From assembly GCA_902806575.1 (NCBI GenBank), contig CADCXD010000002.1, positions 2,728,001 through 2,792,000 of the forward strand: a stretch of 64,000 nucleotides of DNA. The letters run 5' to 3'. The first letter of the stretch is position 1; each line of letters begins with the position of its first letter. The position numbers were made by a program, and so were the translations under genes. Below, one piece after another: positions 45,757 to 59,005 of this stretch. The notes under the pieces are model-generated. The model saw only the letters and a program-made list of their open reading frames with translations. It was not told where the DNA came from and ran no database searches. The stretch comes from Jackrogersella multiformis (taxonomy: Eukaryota; Ascomycota; Sordariomycetes; Xylariales; Hypoxylaceae).

Positions 45757-48056
45757 GAGGAGAGGAGATCCAACCGCTCCCGCAGAGACGGAACCCCCTA
45801 CTGATACTACATTTTCCGAATGGTCGTAGAATCACAGGAAGGGAAGACTAAGAACTCAGGACAGAGGACCGGCCTGTATTTAATATCTTTCGAGGGCGAC
45901 GAAACGTCTTTGGAGATTTCTTCTACTTACTACCTACCACCCATACTTTCAATTGTACCAACAGAAAAACACAACGTCCGCGTTTTTTTATCATGGATAG
46001 AAAGCTACCCTTCACTAAGGAAAGGGGGGAAGGGGACGGCTTTCACACATCCCACATACTTCGATGACTCCCTAGAGATAGAGACAGGCGGCGGCGGCGG
46101 CGGTGGTAATAAGGGCACGTGGGTCTTGGAAGTCTTGGGAGGGCGAGTCTAAGGATAGGAATAAAGCTACCATGTAGGCAGATAGCGAAGGAAACATGAT
46201 TTTGCAACCCATTGCTTGTTGGTTTTATCGCTTGTGATTTGTGTTTAGAGTGAATGGATGCCCATATCCATAGGTATCCTATTTTGATGGTGCTCTCTTA
46301 TATAGACCTCTCGTCCCTATATACCTCGGTACCTACCTAGTAAGGGGGAGTGGTAGAACACACGTCCCTTTATATAAGGCATCTATCACATCTCGTAAAT
46401 AAAAGCCAGGAAGCAGACAGTAAGCCTTTACATACATGCTCGCCACCCTATCCTTCCAGCTTCTAGTTACCTAGGTAGGTACCTACTGTAGGTACCTAGT
46501 TAGTCATTTAATATTTACAATATGTGTACCCAGACGGCGAGATAACAGTCGTAGGATAGTTGCAGAACAATGCTTCACCTTGCTTCTCTTACCTCACCTC
46601 GGCTCTTCTCGCAATATCCTTCCCATAACACCCCACTCCATCAACACCAAGCAAGCTCAGCATCAGAGTCGATCTCAACACCAAATAACAGCATCCAACG
46701 AACATCGACAACCCAACCAGCACAACCGCCGCCACAATCACAACAGCAAGGACCACAGTGTTCGCATCCACTTGACTGTCAGTTCCCTTACCATTCATTT
46801 GCGACTAAATCTAAACTTGTATTTCTCCGCGGAGGGCAACGATGTAGGTACTAGTGTATTGTATCTTGGACTTAGGTGTCTAGATACCTGGTATATGTGG
46901 GTAGCAAGGTAAAAAGGCATGTAAGCAGGTGAGTATCTGGTAAGCATGCGAATAGGTACCTAGGTAGGTATGTAGGTAGATCGGTAGATAAGTAGGCACC
47001 AGTAAGGATTCATCTCGCCTTCCGTGTCGTCTCGTCTCTCATTTCTCAGCCCTTTCGTTAACCCCCTATTACTACTCCTGTTTCCACCCCCTATTCGACT
47101 TACCAACTACTACACACCTACCTCTATACCTCCACCTACTCCTCCACCTCCACCTACGCCACGCCCACAAGCCTCCACAACCAGACCACCCAGCACCCCA
47201 GCACCCCAGCATCTTCGCCAACCGTATTACGTCCGCACCTTAAGCACCTAAACATCTCAACATCTCAACACCATCCAAACATAGAGCTCACACACCTTCA
47301 CACACATTCAAGCACATCCAAGTTCAAGTTCGAGTTCAAGTTCATGTTTATTCGAAGCACCATGCGCAGCGCCCCCGTTCCTAGGAGGCGCCTGGGCACC
47401 CATGTGATAAAAAAAAACAAAAGCCGCCCCGCCTGCCTCGCCCTCCTCCGTGTACCTCAAGACGGTGCCGTCCGTCCCTAGCCCCTCGCCGGCCTCCCCG
47501 CCGCAGGCGCGTCTCTCGTCCCTCGTCCCCCGCCTCCCGGCGTGGCACGCTGCCGTGTGGAGAACGGATGTCGTGCCCGCGCCCCGAGACCGCTTCACGT
47601 AATGTAATGTAGGGATTGGCTTTCCCTGCACAGCCTCGTGGATTCCGATTAGACTCTCCCTCGATGAAGACCCTTCCCGCCTCTGTGTTGTAAGAAGAAG
47701 ATCTTCTCTCAATGCTATGTACGCCCGGAAAAAGTCATCAATCTCCAACTGTACTGTGCAGCGAAAGGAAAAAGACGAAGAAAAATAAAACTTTTTGGGC
47801 AATCTAGGTTGCACCCTATGTTCTGTGGGTATCATACATGCCTGTCCGCAAACGTGGGCGCCGACAAGCTAGCTTGGAGCTGTAAAAGCGCCCGAGAGGT
47901 TTCGTTGGTGCCGTATCTGCTACCAACCGAGCTAGGACTTGTAGCTGAACCGGCAAGGTTCGGTTTCTTACCACCGAATCGAGACAGGTTTCAACCGTCT
48001 CAACAGAGGACTGATACGTGCCCGTCAGATTCGTGACATCATCGCATGGAATATTC
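45757..48056. other. Spacer between RRM-protein gene and YAK1; no convincing gene
   Basis: Likely 3' UTR of both convergent genes plus about 1.5 kb of spacer. Exact TACCTAGGTA copies lie at 46468 and 46957. A GTTCAA/GAGTTC hexamer run lies near 47320-47345. The longest frame (47308-47835, minus, 175 codons) is GC-biased without a domain and was rejected as a gene. Plus-strand frames at 46570-46912 are Gln/His/Ser-rich low complexity. Confidence 0.5.
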
Positions 48057-50970
48057 TCATGCCCACGGATTTTGGCCCCCACCACCCATAAATCCCTCTT
48101 CGAGTGTCCTTTCTTCCAGATTACGAATGAAATCTCGGTTGCCTCTGGCACCTCCTCTTTGCGCCCTGCTATCTCTTCTGCCCGCCACCCTACCTGCTCC
48201 GGGGTCTGTAAGGCCTATGCCATCGGCAGGCGGTGGATAGTATGCCGGGCTTGGTTGTAGTCTGATAGGTTGGCTCGGATCTAAGTGGCTAGCGACTCTT
48301 TGAATGGCAGCAGGTATACCGCTCTGTTGCTGATCCATCGTTGACGCGCGTTGACGACCTGCTCGAACCGTAGCTTGTTGATATAGGTTCGGTTGTGGAA
48401 TGCCGTAATTCGCAGGGGGCATCTGGGCTGGTGGTTGGCCCATAACCATCTGGCCGTACGGAGATTGCTGAGCAGAGTACGGCGGCGGGGCACCAGGATG
48501 GCTACCTCCGGGTGTGTACAAACCATTGTTCCCATACATCGAAGGCTGCCCGTGTGGAGAAGCTGGATACTGGTTTGGCTGCATCGGGTAAGCTCCTTGG
48601 ACGACGGCTTGAGCCTGGGCTTGCGCTTGCTGTGCCCTTTGCTTGCTCAGCTCGGCAGCCTGCTGCTGCTGCTGGGTTCCAGGAGCAGGAGAGCGATTGA
48701 GTGAGCTGGATTTCAGATTCATCGGTGGCACAAAAGGACCGGTGAACTTCTGCTGGGTTATAAAGGGGTGGAGTTTCGCTTGTTGCGGTGACCACCTCTC
48801 CAAGGGACTGATGGTTAGCAGACCACGAACGAAATCGATGAAAGCGATTCGGTTGTTCATTTCTAAACGCCAAGTTAGTCGGGTGGGAAAGTTCGTCGAG
48901 CTGGGAAACTGGTCCTTACCTCGGTCGATCTCGTTCTGTTTCATATTCTTCCGCGGCATCGGGTATGATTTGATGATCTCTGGGAGCGTGCTTGCTGTAA
49001 AGTACTTCTTGCTAGGTTGTTCTTTAGTCCCACGCTCTCGGGAGTATTGCTCCATGCTCTTCAGATGGTAGGTTTTCCGGCCGAACTCGTCCTGCCTCTT
49101 CTCGAAGAAATCGCCAGCCTGCTTGCCGACCTCGATCATCCAGTTCGGTGGGTTTCCAAGCATCTCGACAATTCTCGAGACCTGGTTGTACTCGGACGAA
49201 CCAGGGAACAACGGCAAGCCTAAAAAGAGCTCGACTACAATACAGCCGAGCGACCACATGTCAATCGCCGAAGAATACGGCAGACCTAATAATACCTCAG
49301 GTGATCGGTAAAATCGAGACTGGATGTACGTGTACACCGTCTGTCGCTCGTCACAGGCCGAGCCAAAATCTATAATCTTGATGATCGGACTCTCGAGGTT
49401 CTTCAGCAGGATATTTTCGGGTTTTAAATCGCAGTGTATCAGTCGCGCCTTGTTGAGTAGAGCGAGACCGTTGAGAAGCTGCTGTGCAAATACTCGCACG
49501 AGCGTCGTACTGAGACCTCGGAACTGATTCTGCTTTATGAGCTCGTAGAGGTTCACGCTCAGTAGTTCAAATACTAAGCAAAGATGTTGTCGGTGGATAA
49601 ATGTATCCTTCAGGCGGAGTAGATGGTGATCATCGTTCTTGTCGAGTTTCGTATTTAACTACGTAATCATTAGCCCTGGGACATTGACCGCCTGGTTGTT
49701 TGGATTTCGAGCCCTACCAAGTCTAGAACTGACACCTCCATCATGCTCTGGTTGAAATATGCTGTTCTGTTCTTGATGACCTTGACGGCGACGACCTCTT
49801 GGGTCTTCAAGTTCTGGCACTTGACAACTTGACCAAAGGTGCCTTGCCCAAGGACATCCAATATTAGATATCGATTCCTGCCGGAAGAGAAAAATTAGAA
49901 CAGATCAGCAAAATAGATTAAAGACGGCGACGCACTTGTGACCAGCCTCTTCCGAGCCTAGAATATCGTTGACGTATAGAATATAATCGCTATCCTCATT
50001 ATCGTATCCATCGTTCTTAGTCCCCTTGCTTGGTTTAGTAAGCACCCGACGGGGATTACGAGAAGATTCGTATTTGAAGTTCGGGTTGCATATGCGGTAC
50101 GTCGCAGGTAGGTGAACAGTAAGAGCTTGGAGAGGCTGCACAAAAATGATTAGAATCGGTATGCCCGGGTAAATACTTGATAGCAAGTCTTCATACACTT
50201 ATGAAACCTCCCTCTGGGTTCGCACGGCGGAACGGTGGTTGCGAGTTAACCTTAGGCCGCAACTCTGACACAGTGCCGATCTTCTTGAACTGAGGCACCG
50301 GTCGTTTCTCGAGAGGCACGTTCACGGTGGACTGTAGCGCTCTCCTCGGGGATTTAGGGTCGTTGGCATAGGCACTATCCATGGCCGCAACAGCGGAGGA
50401 GGGGTAGTTTTCCTGGGAATTGGCGTATGGCGTAATGGGAGGAAGCTGAGAATTTTGTCGAGCATAGTACGAGCTCTGAGGTTGATGGGGCTGGTATTCA
50501 GCTCGCGTAGGCGACTGGCGCTGAGCGTGGGGCGTTGAAAACTGAGTCTGATTTGCTGCCGACTTGGGTGCGTAAGGCGATGTTGGCGACAATACTTCCA
50601 TAGGTGAATACCGCTGGGCGGCGGCAGAGGGCTCGGAAGGCGAATGAAGGTTCGCGGCTCGGCTACCACCAGAAATATGCGACTGGTGATGCGGGCGCAT
50701 AGGGTATTTCATGCTTCCGTAAGGGTCGACGTCTTGCATGGGGACGTCGCCGTTCCCATCGCGTAGCTGCGGGGTGTTGATGGGCGAAGTTGCGCTCTGC
50801 GGCGAGGCATGGGAATTAAGCGTCCCTTGGTATTGATCATACTTGAAGCCGACAGGCGGTTGAACTTGGGGAGGTTGCTGAGCATATTCCCTACCAGAAC
50901 TCATTTGATTACCGCCGTTAAATCTTCGAGGACCGCTGGCGGCGTCGGAGTAGCCCTGCCATTGATCCAT
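48057..50970 (-). CDS. YAK1: Dual-specificity kinase YAK1 (DYRK family)
   Basis: A DYRK-family kinase that restrains growth under nutrient or PKA limitation (family knowledge). Five exons: 50197-50970, 49936-50135, 49718-49877, 48920-49658 and 48057-48862, summing to 892 residues. The N-terminal about 320 residues are Gln/Pro/Ser-rich. After the family motif PLQALTVHLPATYRICNPNF, the kinase domain starts at about residue 326: GQGTFGQVVKC is the glycine loop, VAVKVIKN carries the ATP-binding Lys, HCDLKPENILL is the catalytic loop, DFGSAC the DFG, and VYTYIQSRFYRSPE the activation loop with the autophosphorylated tyrosine. The C-terminus is rich in Gln/Ala. The last intron (57 bases, in frame) could be retained without a stop. 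Confidence 0.96.
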
Positions 50971-53900
50971 GGCGTCCGGGCGGCAAGGAAGAAAAATGCG
51001 GCAGCAGATTTAAGATGTATGTTAGACGATAGATGGAGGCTCGAGGTTCGGTCGAGTAAAGATAAATTGGGGAAATACGATATGGCCAATTCCGGCCAAA
51101 GGATTTGTTGTCGTCGTAGGTCCTTAGTCAGACGCGCATCAGTAGAGGGAAAGCGAGCAAAGGCTCACTTAGCTCACTTAGAATGCGAGAATGCGAGCTT
51201 GGCTAACCGTTTCGTCGTGCTGGCTGGGCTGGCTGACTTGTTCGAGTGTTTGGACCAGGAGACGAGAGGGAAAAAAAGGTTGGCCGAGAATGGGGAAGAG
51301 AAAAAAGACAAGGATGATGAATGGGGCGAGGGCTGCGGTCGTACCCAAATGCGATATACAGTGGATGTAATAGGTTTTTTTCCCTTGGTAACTCGGTACA
51401 ATGGTTAGGATTTAGGTATTCATGATGGGAGAATCTATCGAGGTATCTAGGAATCTCAATAATTTGTTCTTCGATCCCGTTTTAACTGAGGATATGTAAA
51501 GGAAGAGGGAGAAGGGATAGAAGGAAAAAAATAAGAGGAAACGGAGAGAGAGAAACGGAGAGTACGATAGAAGCAGATTGTGTGTCGTGAGGTTTGGGGA
51601 TTGGATGGCGGGTACGTCAGTTCAGGACGAGAAAGTGTGTGAGAGCCTACTATGAAGAAGGACTGAAAAGAGTGATGGAGGGACAAGATAAGCAAAGTAC
51701 CTACCAACTTACCACCTGGGCACTTACCACTTACCACCTACCACCTACCCACAGCCCACGGTCCATGGGCAATTGCCTAGTGTAATTGCCCAGGTGGTGA
51801 CCTGCAGCTTCCAAGCCAGGACCGTAAGGTTCCAAGGGTTGTTGTTTTTGTGGATCCATGGATGCTTAGGTACTTACGAACAGCAGTAGGTTTGCCCTGT
51901 CAAGCTAGTACCGTTATTATACCTCCACCATTTAGGTTGGGTGGATTGGGTACTAATCGTGCTAATTAAGGCACTGAACTCACTGGGGGAGGGGGAAGGG
52001 CCTACGCAACAGGGCGGGGGATTCAGAAACCCACGTAGCACAGAGCACAAAACATGAAGGCGTGACTGAGACGACGAACGATATGACAAAATCATTGGTC
52101 CAACCATTCAATGGCTCATGTATCTTATTACCTCTAGGTACCTACGTATGTATATTATGCATCTGTGATATGTAAACAAACTTCAAATTTCAAACCTCAA
52201 ACCTCAAACTTCAAACTTCAGTATTCATTAAATACTCAGGTTCTATCTACCTACCTATAGATAGGTGGATTGAAATAGAGGGAAACCTTCCAATAATAAT
52301 ACTTTCAACTTTTCAATTCTAGGTACATTAATAATTACCTATATAACCTAGACCAAGCATCAACCAAACATAGGTATAGATTCGTACTTTCGTATGTAGG
52401 TAGCTGGGTACTTACTTAGGTACCTAGGTAGGTATCGAAACGCGAAAAAAAGAAAGAGATCCATGGATAAAAAGAGGATTTCAAAACAAACATCACCCAT
52501 TAACCAATGTATGTATGTAGGTATATATCATGTTGCCTGCATACCTGCAGACCTGCATACATAGGAGGTAGTAGGTATCTAGGTAGTTACAGCACCTAGG
52601 TAACCTCCTGTGCGATGGTTACAAACGGAATCAGACGCATGTGGAATTGAGATTGCGGGATTGGCATCAGGATTAGGGATTAGGGATTGTAAGATTGTAT
52701 GTAACATCTAATAGGTATCCAACATCTGAGTCGGCAATCTATGTACCGATGATTCCTATAATTATTGGCTTCCAGTGTCAGGATTATTAGGTGGCGTCTC
52801 TCAGAGCAACGAAGGCGTCAAGGAATAAGGAATAAGGAATAAGGAATAAGGAATAAGGAATAAGGAATAAGGAATAAGGAATAAGGAATAAGGACTAAGA
52901 AATAAGGAATTCAACTATGGTCTGACCAACAACGCGACGAAACCGATAGACAAAGAACCGGCCATCCTCGAGAGCTCTTTCGAGTTTGAAATTGCCTAAG
53001 CGAAAAGGGGCATATGTCTATCTGAGTATTTAGGTACCTATCTTGATATTGTCTTAGGTTATCTTTGTATGTATGTGGCACACGCCTCACACGCCTCATA
53101 TGCCTTCATATTGATATTCCAGCATGCCCCGTCAAATCGAGAGCTAAGAACCTTAGGTGGGTAAGTATGTAAGTATGTAGGCTGGTACCTAGGCAGAAAT
53201 TCCTATCTATCTACCTCCTAAAAGGTAAATATAGCGAGAATCCCTTTGTTTCGTCATCGCCGTTTGAGACCTCTAAAACGCCTACAGCCGGAGACAACAA
53301 TGATGTGATGAATAGTATGTCATCGAGCAAAAAACCCAGCCTTTTATTTCCTATCTGTTAATCACCATCCCCTACTTACTACACACTTCCACCTAGGTAT
53401 CCTAATAAGCACCCCATCGGATTACCTACCTAGGTATCTTATCTTGCCTCCTTCTTGGCTATTAGTCTCGGTTTCATCCAACAGCGTTCTCCCTCGTCTT
53501 ACGGCGATGCTACAGTACGTAAGGGTAGATCAACAGGAACGGCTACCGGTCTACAGGACGCGAAGTCGTGGTGGGCTGGGGCCTTCTCATAGGTAGGTAG
53601 CATGTGTGGTAGATTAGCCCGGTCTAAAACCACAAGACTACCTATTCGACGGCTCTTCTTCATGTGCTTGCTGCATTGCACGCATTCGTCGATCTGACTG
53701 CGATACTACCTTTCCCTTCGCCGGCCCGGCCGGTGGCGCGCCCAAGCGTTCCCGACTATGGGGAGATAGAACATAGAACTGAGAAGACCTCAGCACCCAT
53801 CCGTCATCCACTATCCACCATCCACTAAAGCCAGCCCATCATCCTCTTAGGCTATTAGGTATACTGGGCTGCTTGGTTAAGGACAAATCTAATAGTTCGG

Positions 53901-55299
53901 AACGCTCGACATAAATACTATGTACATATAACCCCCCCTCCCCCTTTTGGGAATATGTAATTTCAGGAGTTTTCCACTTTCCGTGTTTTATTTCCATATG
54001 TATCCTACATACGTAAAAACAATTCAGAGAAACAAGATAGAAAATGCAAGGATTGACACCTTTTTTGCTTTAATAGCTGAGGTTGGGCATTACTATCGTA
54101 AACGCGCTCCGGAGCCCAAAAAGAAAATGACGCCAGATGAGCAAGGGGGGTCTTTGGTTTCGTGCTTCGGCCGGGATTGTCACATCTGACCCTTTCGAGC
54201 CGAGGGCCGAGATGCGAGATGCGAGATGCGAGTGGGAGTAGGAGTATGAGTACCTAGGGTATCATATTGCATATTAGAAGCTCCGATCTCGAAGTTTGAA
54301 GAGACTCTTGCCCACTGTGAAAGGACCGAGAGTATGGATTATAATACTTCTAGTTTCTAGTTTTTTTCTAGTTTTACTCGTCTACCTACCTAGGTACTAA
54401 TTCGCGAGTCCTTTAAGGCTTGGCTTCTCAAAACCCTCCAAATGTCGCACGTCTCCAGGATCACCAAAGACATGTCGAGATCGGACTAAAGCCATCGCTC
54501 TTTTGAAACCGCTGCGAATCGGTAGCATCAAGAAAACAAAAATCTCCCGATTGTGCTCGCTAGGCTTAAAGAGACATCCGGCAATGGTCAGATCATGTCA
54601 ATCCTAATTTAACTTAACTTATCATCATCTTTGTTCACGAGCGCTACAACCCGGTGGCTTTCGTATCCGACCAGGCCGCTCACTTAGGACTACATACATC
54701 CGTCCAGTTTTCCCCTTCGAGGGGCATCGTAGCAACCTCCGCATCACCTTTTGTTTTTTTCCCCGACCGAGAGGAAATTTTATTCCTCGCGGACCACTAA
54801 GAAGCCTGCTCCCACAGCCTTGGAGAGGCGAGGTGAAGAGTGGCAGCACCGTAACTTCGTTAAGCCCGACACAAAAAAAAACCAGGTCGTCATGGCTGTA
54901 TCAATCAATGCCTGGAGGTATCAAAGAAGCGTTTAAGGAAATGCCAGAAACTTTTTCTTTTCAAAATGAAACCAAACCACATGAAAGGCAACCGGATTTT
55001 CAAGGTATCCGAGTTTAAAGAAAAATCACAGCCATGAAAACCAGCAATAGGAGAATTGCGAAATAAAGAAAAATGGAAGAAGTAGGAAGCAGAAACTGGA
55101 ATGCATCGATCTAAAGAGAAAATCCCCCTTTGCAGATGGCTTACATCCCATCGAAATACCTAGGGGGTGACCATGCTCATATGCGAGCCCATCTACTGAG
55201 TGACTAAAACCAGGACAAAAAAATGCACCTAGTGCACGCATTCAGGGGGCCCCGTTCAACCAAATTTTCCATCAAAGAAATCAACCTCCCCTATGTCCG
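50971..55299. other. Gene-poor spacer of about 4.3 kb
   Basis: The left part holds the YAK1 promoter and leader. The rest has only short, random-looking frames. Exact TACCTAGGTA copies lie at 52421, 53427 and 54387. Tandem repeats include CAAACTT/CAAACCT-type runs at about 52185-52220 and an AAGGAAT array at 52820-52910. The end is the 3' flank of the Pub1-like gene. Confidence 0.5.
52820..52910. repeat. 7-base tandem repeat (AAGGAAT unit)
   Basis: About a dozen consecutive 7-base units, nearly perfect until two variant units near the right end. Non-coding microsatellite-like array. Confidence 0.9.
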
Positions 55300-56982
55300 C
55301 TAACCCTGGTAACTAGGATACCCGCTTTGGAAGCTCTGCGCCGGCGGTGGTTGAGTCCACGGCTGGTTAGGCGGCTGCTGACCGCGGCCGTAGCCTCCCG
55401 CGCTCGGTGGACCACCGTATCCCATAGGTTGGGCTCCGTAACCTGCTGGCGACTGAGCAGGGGGGCCGCCGTATGGTTGTTGCTGGCCGCCGTACTGGCC
55501 TGGATAGGTATGAGCACAAGGATTTAAATAGGAATACGCGGGATGGAATTACTAACCTCCGTATTGGGGGAAGAAGGTCGAGGGCGTGCCTGGGTACGCA
55601 GAGGCCTGTGCGCTCTGAGGACTGAAGGCCTGCTGGGAAGGGTCAAATCCACCCTGAGCATTAGGGGTCTTGTCTTTACCCCACTGTCATATTATTAGTA
55701 TCGGTTTCTCCCAGCCGTACCAAGGGGTCCAACTTACGCTGCACTTCAGTGGTCGTCCATTCACGTTATACCCATTTAATTGACAAATTGCCATCGCCGC
55801 GTTCTCGTGAGTGTCCATCTTGATGAACGCGAAGCCTCGATCGGCTTGGAAGCGCGATTCGGTGACGTAGCCGAAGTTCTGGAAAAGAGGGACGACGTCG
55901 TTCTGGGTGGTGTACGGGGTCAGGTTGCCAACGTAGCATGTGGTCTGCCAAGCTGGCGTCTGATTGACGATCATGTCGTAACTCTGGATGCCATGAGTCG
56001 GGAAGTGGTGGTGACCATACGGGGTAGTAGGCGTCATGCCCATAGCTTGCATCGCCTGCTGTTGAGCCATTGAAGGCTGCCCCTTCTGGTTGGCCCAGTT
56101 GCAACGGATCGCGCGCGAGCCTAGCCACTCTCCGTCCATCGAGCTCAGAGCCTTTTCGGCATCCTGGCGGTCTCGAAAAGCGACGAAACCGTATCCACGA
56201 GAACGACCGGTCTTCATATCCCACATGACACGGGCTTCTGAGATAGTTCCAAAAGCCGAGAAAGCCTGCAACAAAACCTCGTCGTTGACTTCATTAGATA
56301 GATCGCCGACGAAAATGTGGAAGTGGCTTGACGTGTCTTCCTTGTTAGTGGTGTTGGACTGGTAAGCCCAGTTGACGCGAATCTCCTAAAATTATCTGTC
56401 AGCTATGTCCTTCCGAGCTAGATAGAGATTAACCTCACAGCTTGATGGACACGTCGGCCATTCAATGTCTGCATAGCGCGCTCAGCCGCGCCGGGGTCAT
56501 CATACTCGACGAACCCATAATTGTAACCCTTTTGCTGGATCATGGTTAGCGGTCTGGTATTTGTGACTCGATTTTATTTCGAGTGGTCGCCGTAGCGCTC
56601 GGATTAGGTGGTGGTTTCCACTTACATTCTTGTCCGGGATTATCTTGACGTTTTGAACGTGACCAGTAGTCTCGAAGATCTGGCGCAAGACGTCTTCTGT
56701 GACGCGAGGGTCGAGGCCGCCGACGTACAATGCGCGCTTGTTAGGCTCGGGCGCAGCACGGCGCGGGAAGGGACCTCCGCCTGGAGACATGACTCCCTTA
56801 TCAACAGCCGACATGGGAGACGTGATGGCGGTGGGGATGGGGTTCGTGTTTGGCGGGATGTGGAGGGGAGGAGGCGGCATGTGAGACGGATTCGCCTGGC
56901 CACCATTCTGACCATCGAAACCAGGCGCGCCAGCGTTAGGCTGGGGCGGAGGGGGTAGCTGAGCAGCAGGTGCGTCGGCCAT
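55300..56982 (-). CDS. PUB1: Three-RRM RNA-binding protein, Pub1/TIA-1 type
   Basis: A poly(A)/U-rich RNA-binding protein of the Pub1/TIA-1 family, which stabilises mRNAs and joins stress granules (family knowledge). Five exons: 56626-56982, 56439-56534, 55738-56385, 55557-55683 and 55300-55499, giving 475 residues. RRM1 starts at KRALYVGGLDPRVTE (about residue 82). RRM2 starts at FHIFVGDLSNEV (about 173) and carries RSRGYGFVAFRDRQDAEKAL. RRM3 starts at TTCYVGNLTPYTTQND and carries ADRGFAFIKMDTHENAA. The N-terminus is Pro/Gln-rich. The tail is Gly/Gln/Tyr/Pro-rich and prion-like, as usual in the family. The 5' flank is long, A/G-rich and probably includes an extended leader. Confidence 0.94.
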
Positions 56983-57440
56983 TGCGAATAAGTTTGTTGG
57001 CCGAAGCGTTGTTGTTGTTGATGTTGTCGGAAGTTGAAATGCGATCGTCGTGCAAGAAAAATACAATCGTTGCCGAAGACGCGAAGACGAAAATTAAGTA
57101 CCTGTACAGAAAGTCGATCGATATGCGAAAAGAGGGGTGCAGCGTTGCGGCGGTATTCTGAATAAATCGGAAGGTTACAAATTCTCGTTAAACTTGGGAG
57201 TTATCGTAACTTCGTTCGGGTCGAATCGAGAACAAAAAGTGAGGAAATAAAATCGATAATGAGGTGGGGTATTGAAGATTTGATCCTATTGTCCCAGAGG
57301 GTGGTTTTAATTTTCTAAATTGACAATCGCGCGCTCGTAGTCGGTGAATCTATCGATATTGTTTGGTATTGGACAAAATGGTAGGCGTAAATGCGCAACG
57401 ACGATTAGGAGACGAGACGTAAGGACGCAAAGCTGTAGAA

Positions 57441-57475
57441 TGGAGAATGGAGAAGAGAGAAGAGAGAAGAGAGAA
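57441..57475. repeat. GA-rich run upstream of the Pub1-like gene
   Basis: A run of GA/AGA repeats on the plus strand, so CT/TCT on the sense strand of the Pub1-like gene. Such pyrimidine tracts are common in fungal promoters and leaders. Confidence 0.6.
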
Positions 57476-58286
57476 TATCCTCGGAATGGAAACTCGATCG
57501 ATAACGGGACGCCGATACAATGCGATTCTAGACGGAGACGCGCAAATAGAAGCTTTTCTTCGCAACCTGAAAGGATGAGAAGAAGAGCCACCGACCGAAG
57601 AGGAACCAAGACTGAAGTTCACCGTGTTTTTCTTTCTGCTGCTGAGTCGACGGGAGGTGGGTAGTAGCGGCGAAGCACAAACGTATGCAAGATGCAACGC
57701 CTCTGCCTCTTAGCAACCGACGGCTGTAAGGAAATAATAGGTAGAGAAAAAAAGGTGAACCTTGACTGAGGAAAAAAGACAAGGACGGTAGACGACGACG
57801 AGATTGGACGAGACGATACGAGACGACGAGAACAAAGATGATAGGGAAGAAGAAAAAGGAAACTGCCTTAAAAGGAGGAGTCCCCCGATTTTCAACACAC
57901 AACAGCACCGACGATATGTGAGATTTCTGCACACGATACAGGAAGATGGAGGAGGGAAAGGAAAGCAAACGGGGTCCAGCAAGATGCGGCGTGGGATTGG
58001 GTTTTTTTTCAGACGAGTTTGATGGATAGGTGGATTAGGTCGATGGGTGGATCTAGTGTAGGTAAAAGGTGGAGAAGCCTTGGAAAAAGGAATTGTGGGG
58101 TTTCCCAGGTCCCTCCCGCCGCCGCCGTCTCTTTGCTCCAGGGCTCCAGGGCTCTTTGGCATTTGCAAGTTCCAAGGTTTGGTTCGCAGGTAACTGCCCA
58201 GGTACCAACCTCTACGTAGTACATGAATGGATGAATATGCCTACCTCCTAGGTGTATGGGATACGGGCTGTCTACATGTAGATATC

Positions 58287-59005
58287 TACCTAGGTACCTA
58301 GGTACTTAGAACTGGTAAGCCACATATAACATCCACCATAGAATAGGCTAATAGGTACCTAAAACCAGCTCAAATCCTGCCTCTGGTGTAGGTAGGTACC
58401 TAGGTAGCCTGAGTTATGCGAAGAAGGTACTAGTTACCTAGGTACATAAGTATGTACAGCCTTAACGTGGGGTCACGTCTTTAACCTAACTTACTTAGTA
58501 AGTACCTAACCGCTTTATTCCTCGCTGCTTTGCCTTGTCAGGTCAAGTAAGTATCTACCTAGGTACCTAGACATATGATCATTATTGCTCAAGTACAGTA
58601 CCTAACGTGCCTATGGATCTTCCTACATGAACTTCAAACTTCATGTAAAGAATCTCACTAAGTACTTAATAAGATGACGGTTTCATTGGACTGCTAATCT
58701 AACATTTCGAAAGGTGTGGTATATTGCAGGGCCACATATAATGCAAGCATCAAAATGTTTCGTCCCTACCTACCTACCTAGGTACATTAGTATATTATTC
58801 GAAAGGATACATTTCTTTTAACCATAATAGGAGCGTGAGAAAATATCAACTTCTACAAAGAATGACTTAACATTTAAGTACCTAGGTAAGTCTTAAACAG
58901 ACAACAGGAAAGCATAATGATACATTGACATGCTCATAAGTTTCGTAAGCTTTTTGTGGCTATACTGAAGGTTATGTCATGTTAATTTTCGTATGTACCT
59001 AGGTA
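58287..59005. repeat. Densest cluster of TACCTAGGTA palindromes
   Basis: Exact 10-mers start at 58287, 58295, 58397, 58556, 58775, 58879 and 58996, with partial copies in between. The first two overlap by two bases. This is the highest density in the window and lies between two divergent genes. Confidence 0.85.

Noticed and set aside
47308..47835. Minus-strand open frame of 175 codons downstream of YAK1
   Set aside because: No domain, odd Glu-Leu repeat at one end caused by a GTTCAA-type hexamer run, GC-biased composition and no homologous motif. More likely YAK1 3' flank than a gene.
57307..58168. Overlapping Ser/Phe-rich minus-strand frames upstream of the Pub1-like gene
   Set aside because: They arise from a long pyrimidine-rich (A/G-rich on plus) leader and have low complexity without domains.
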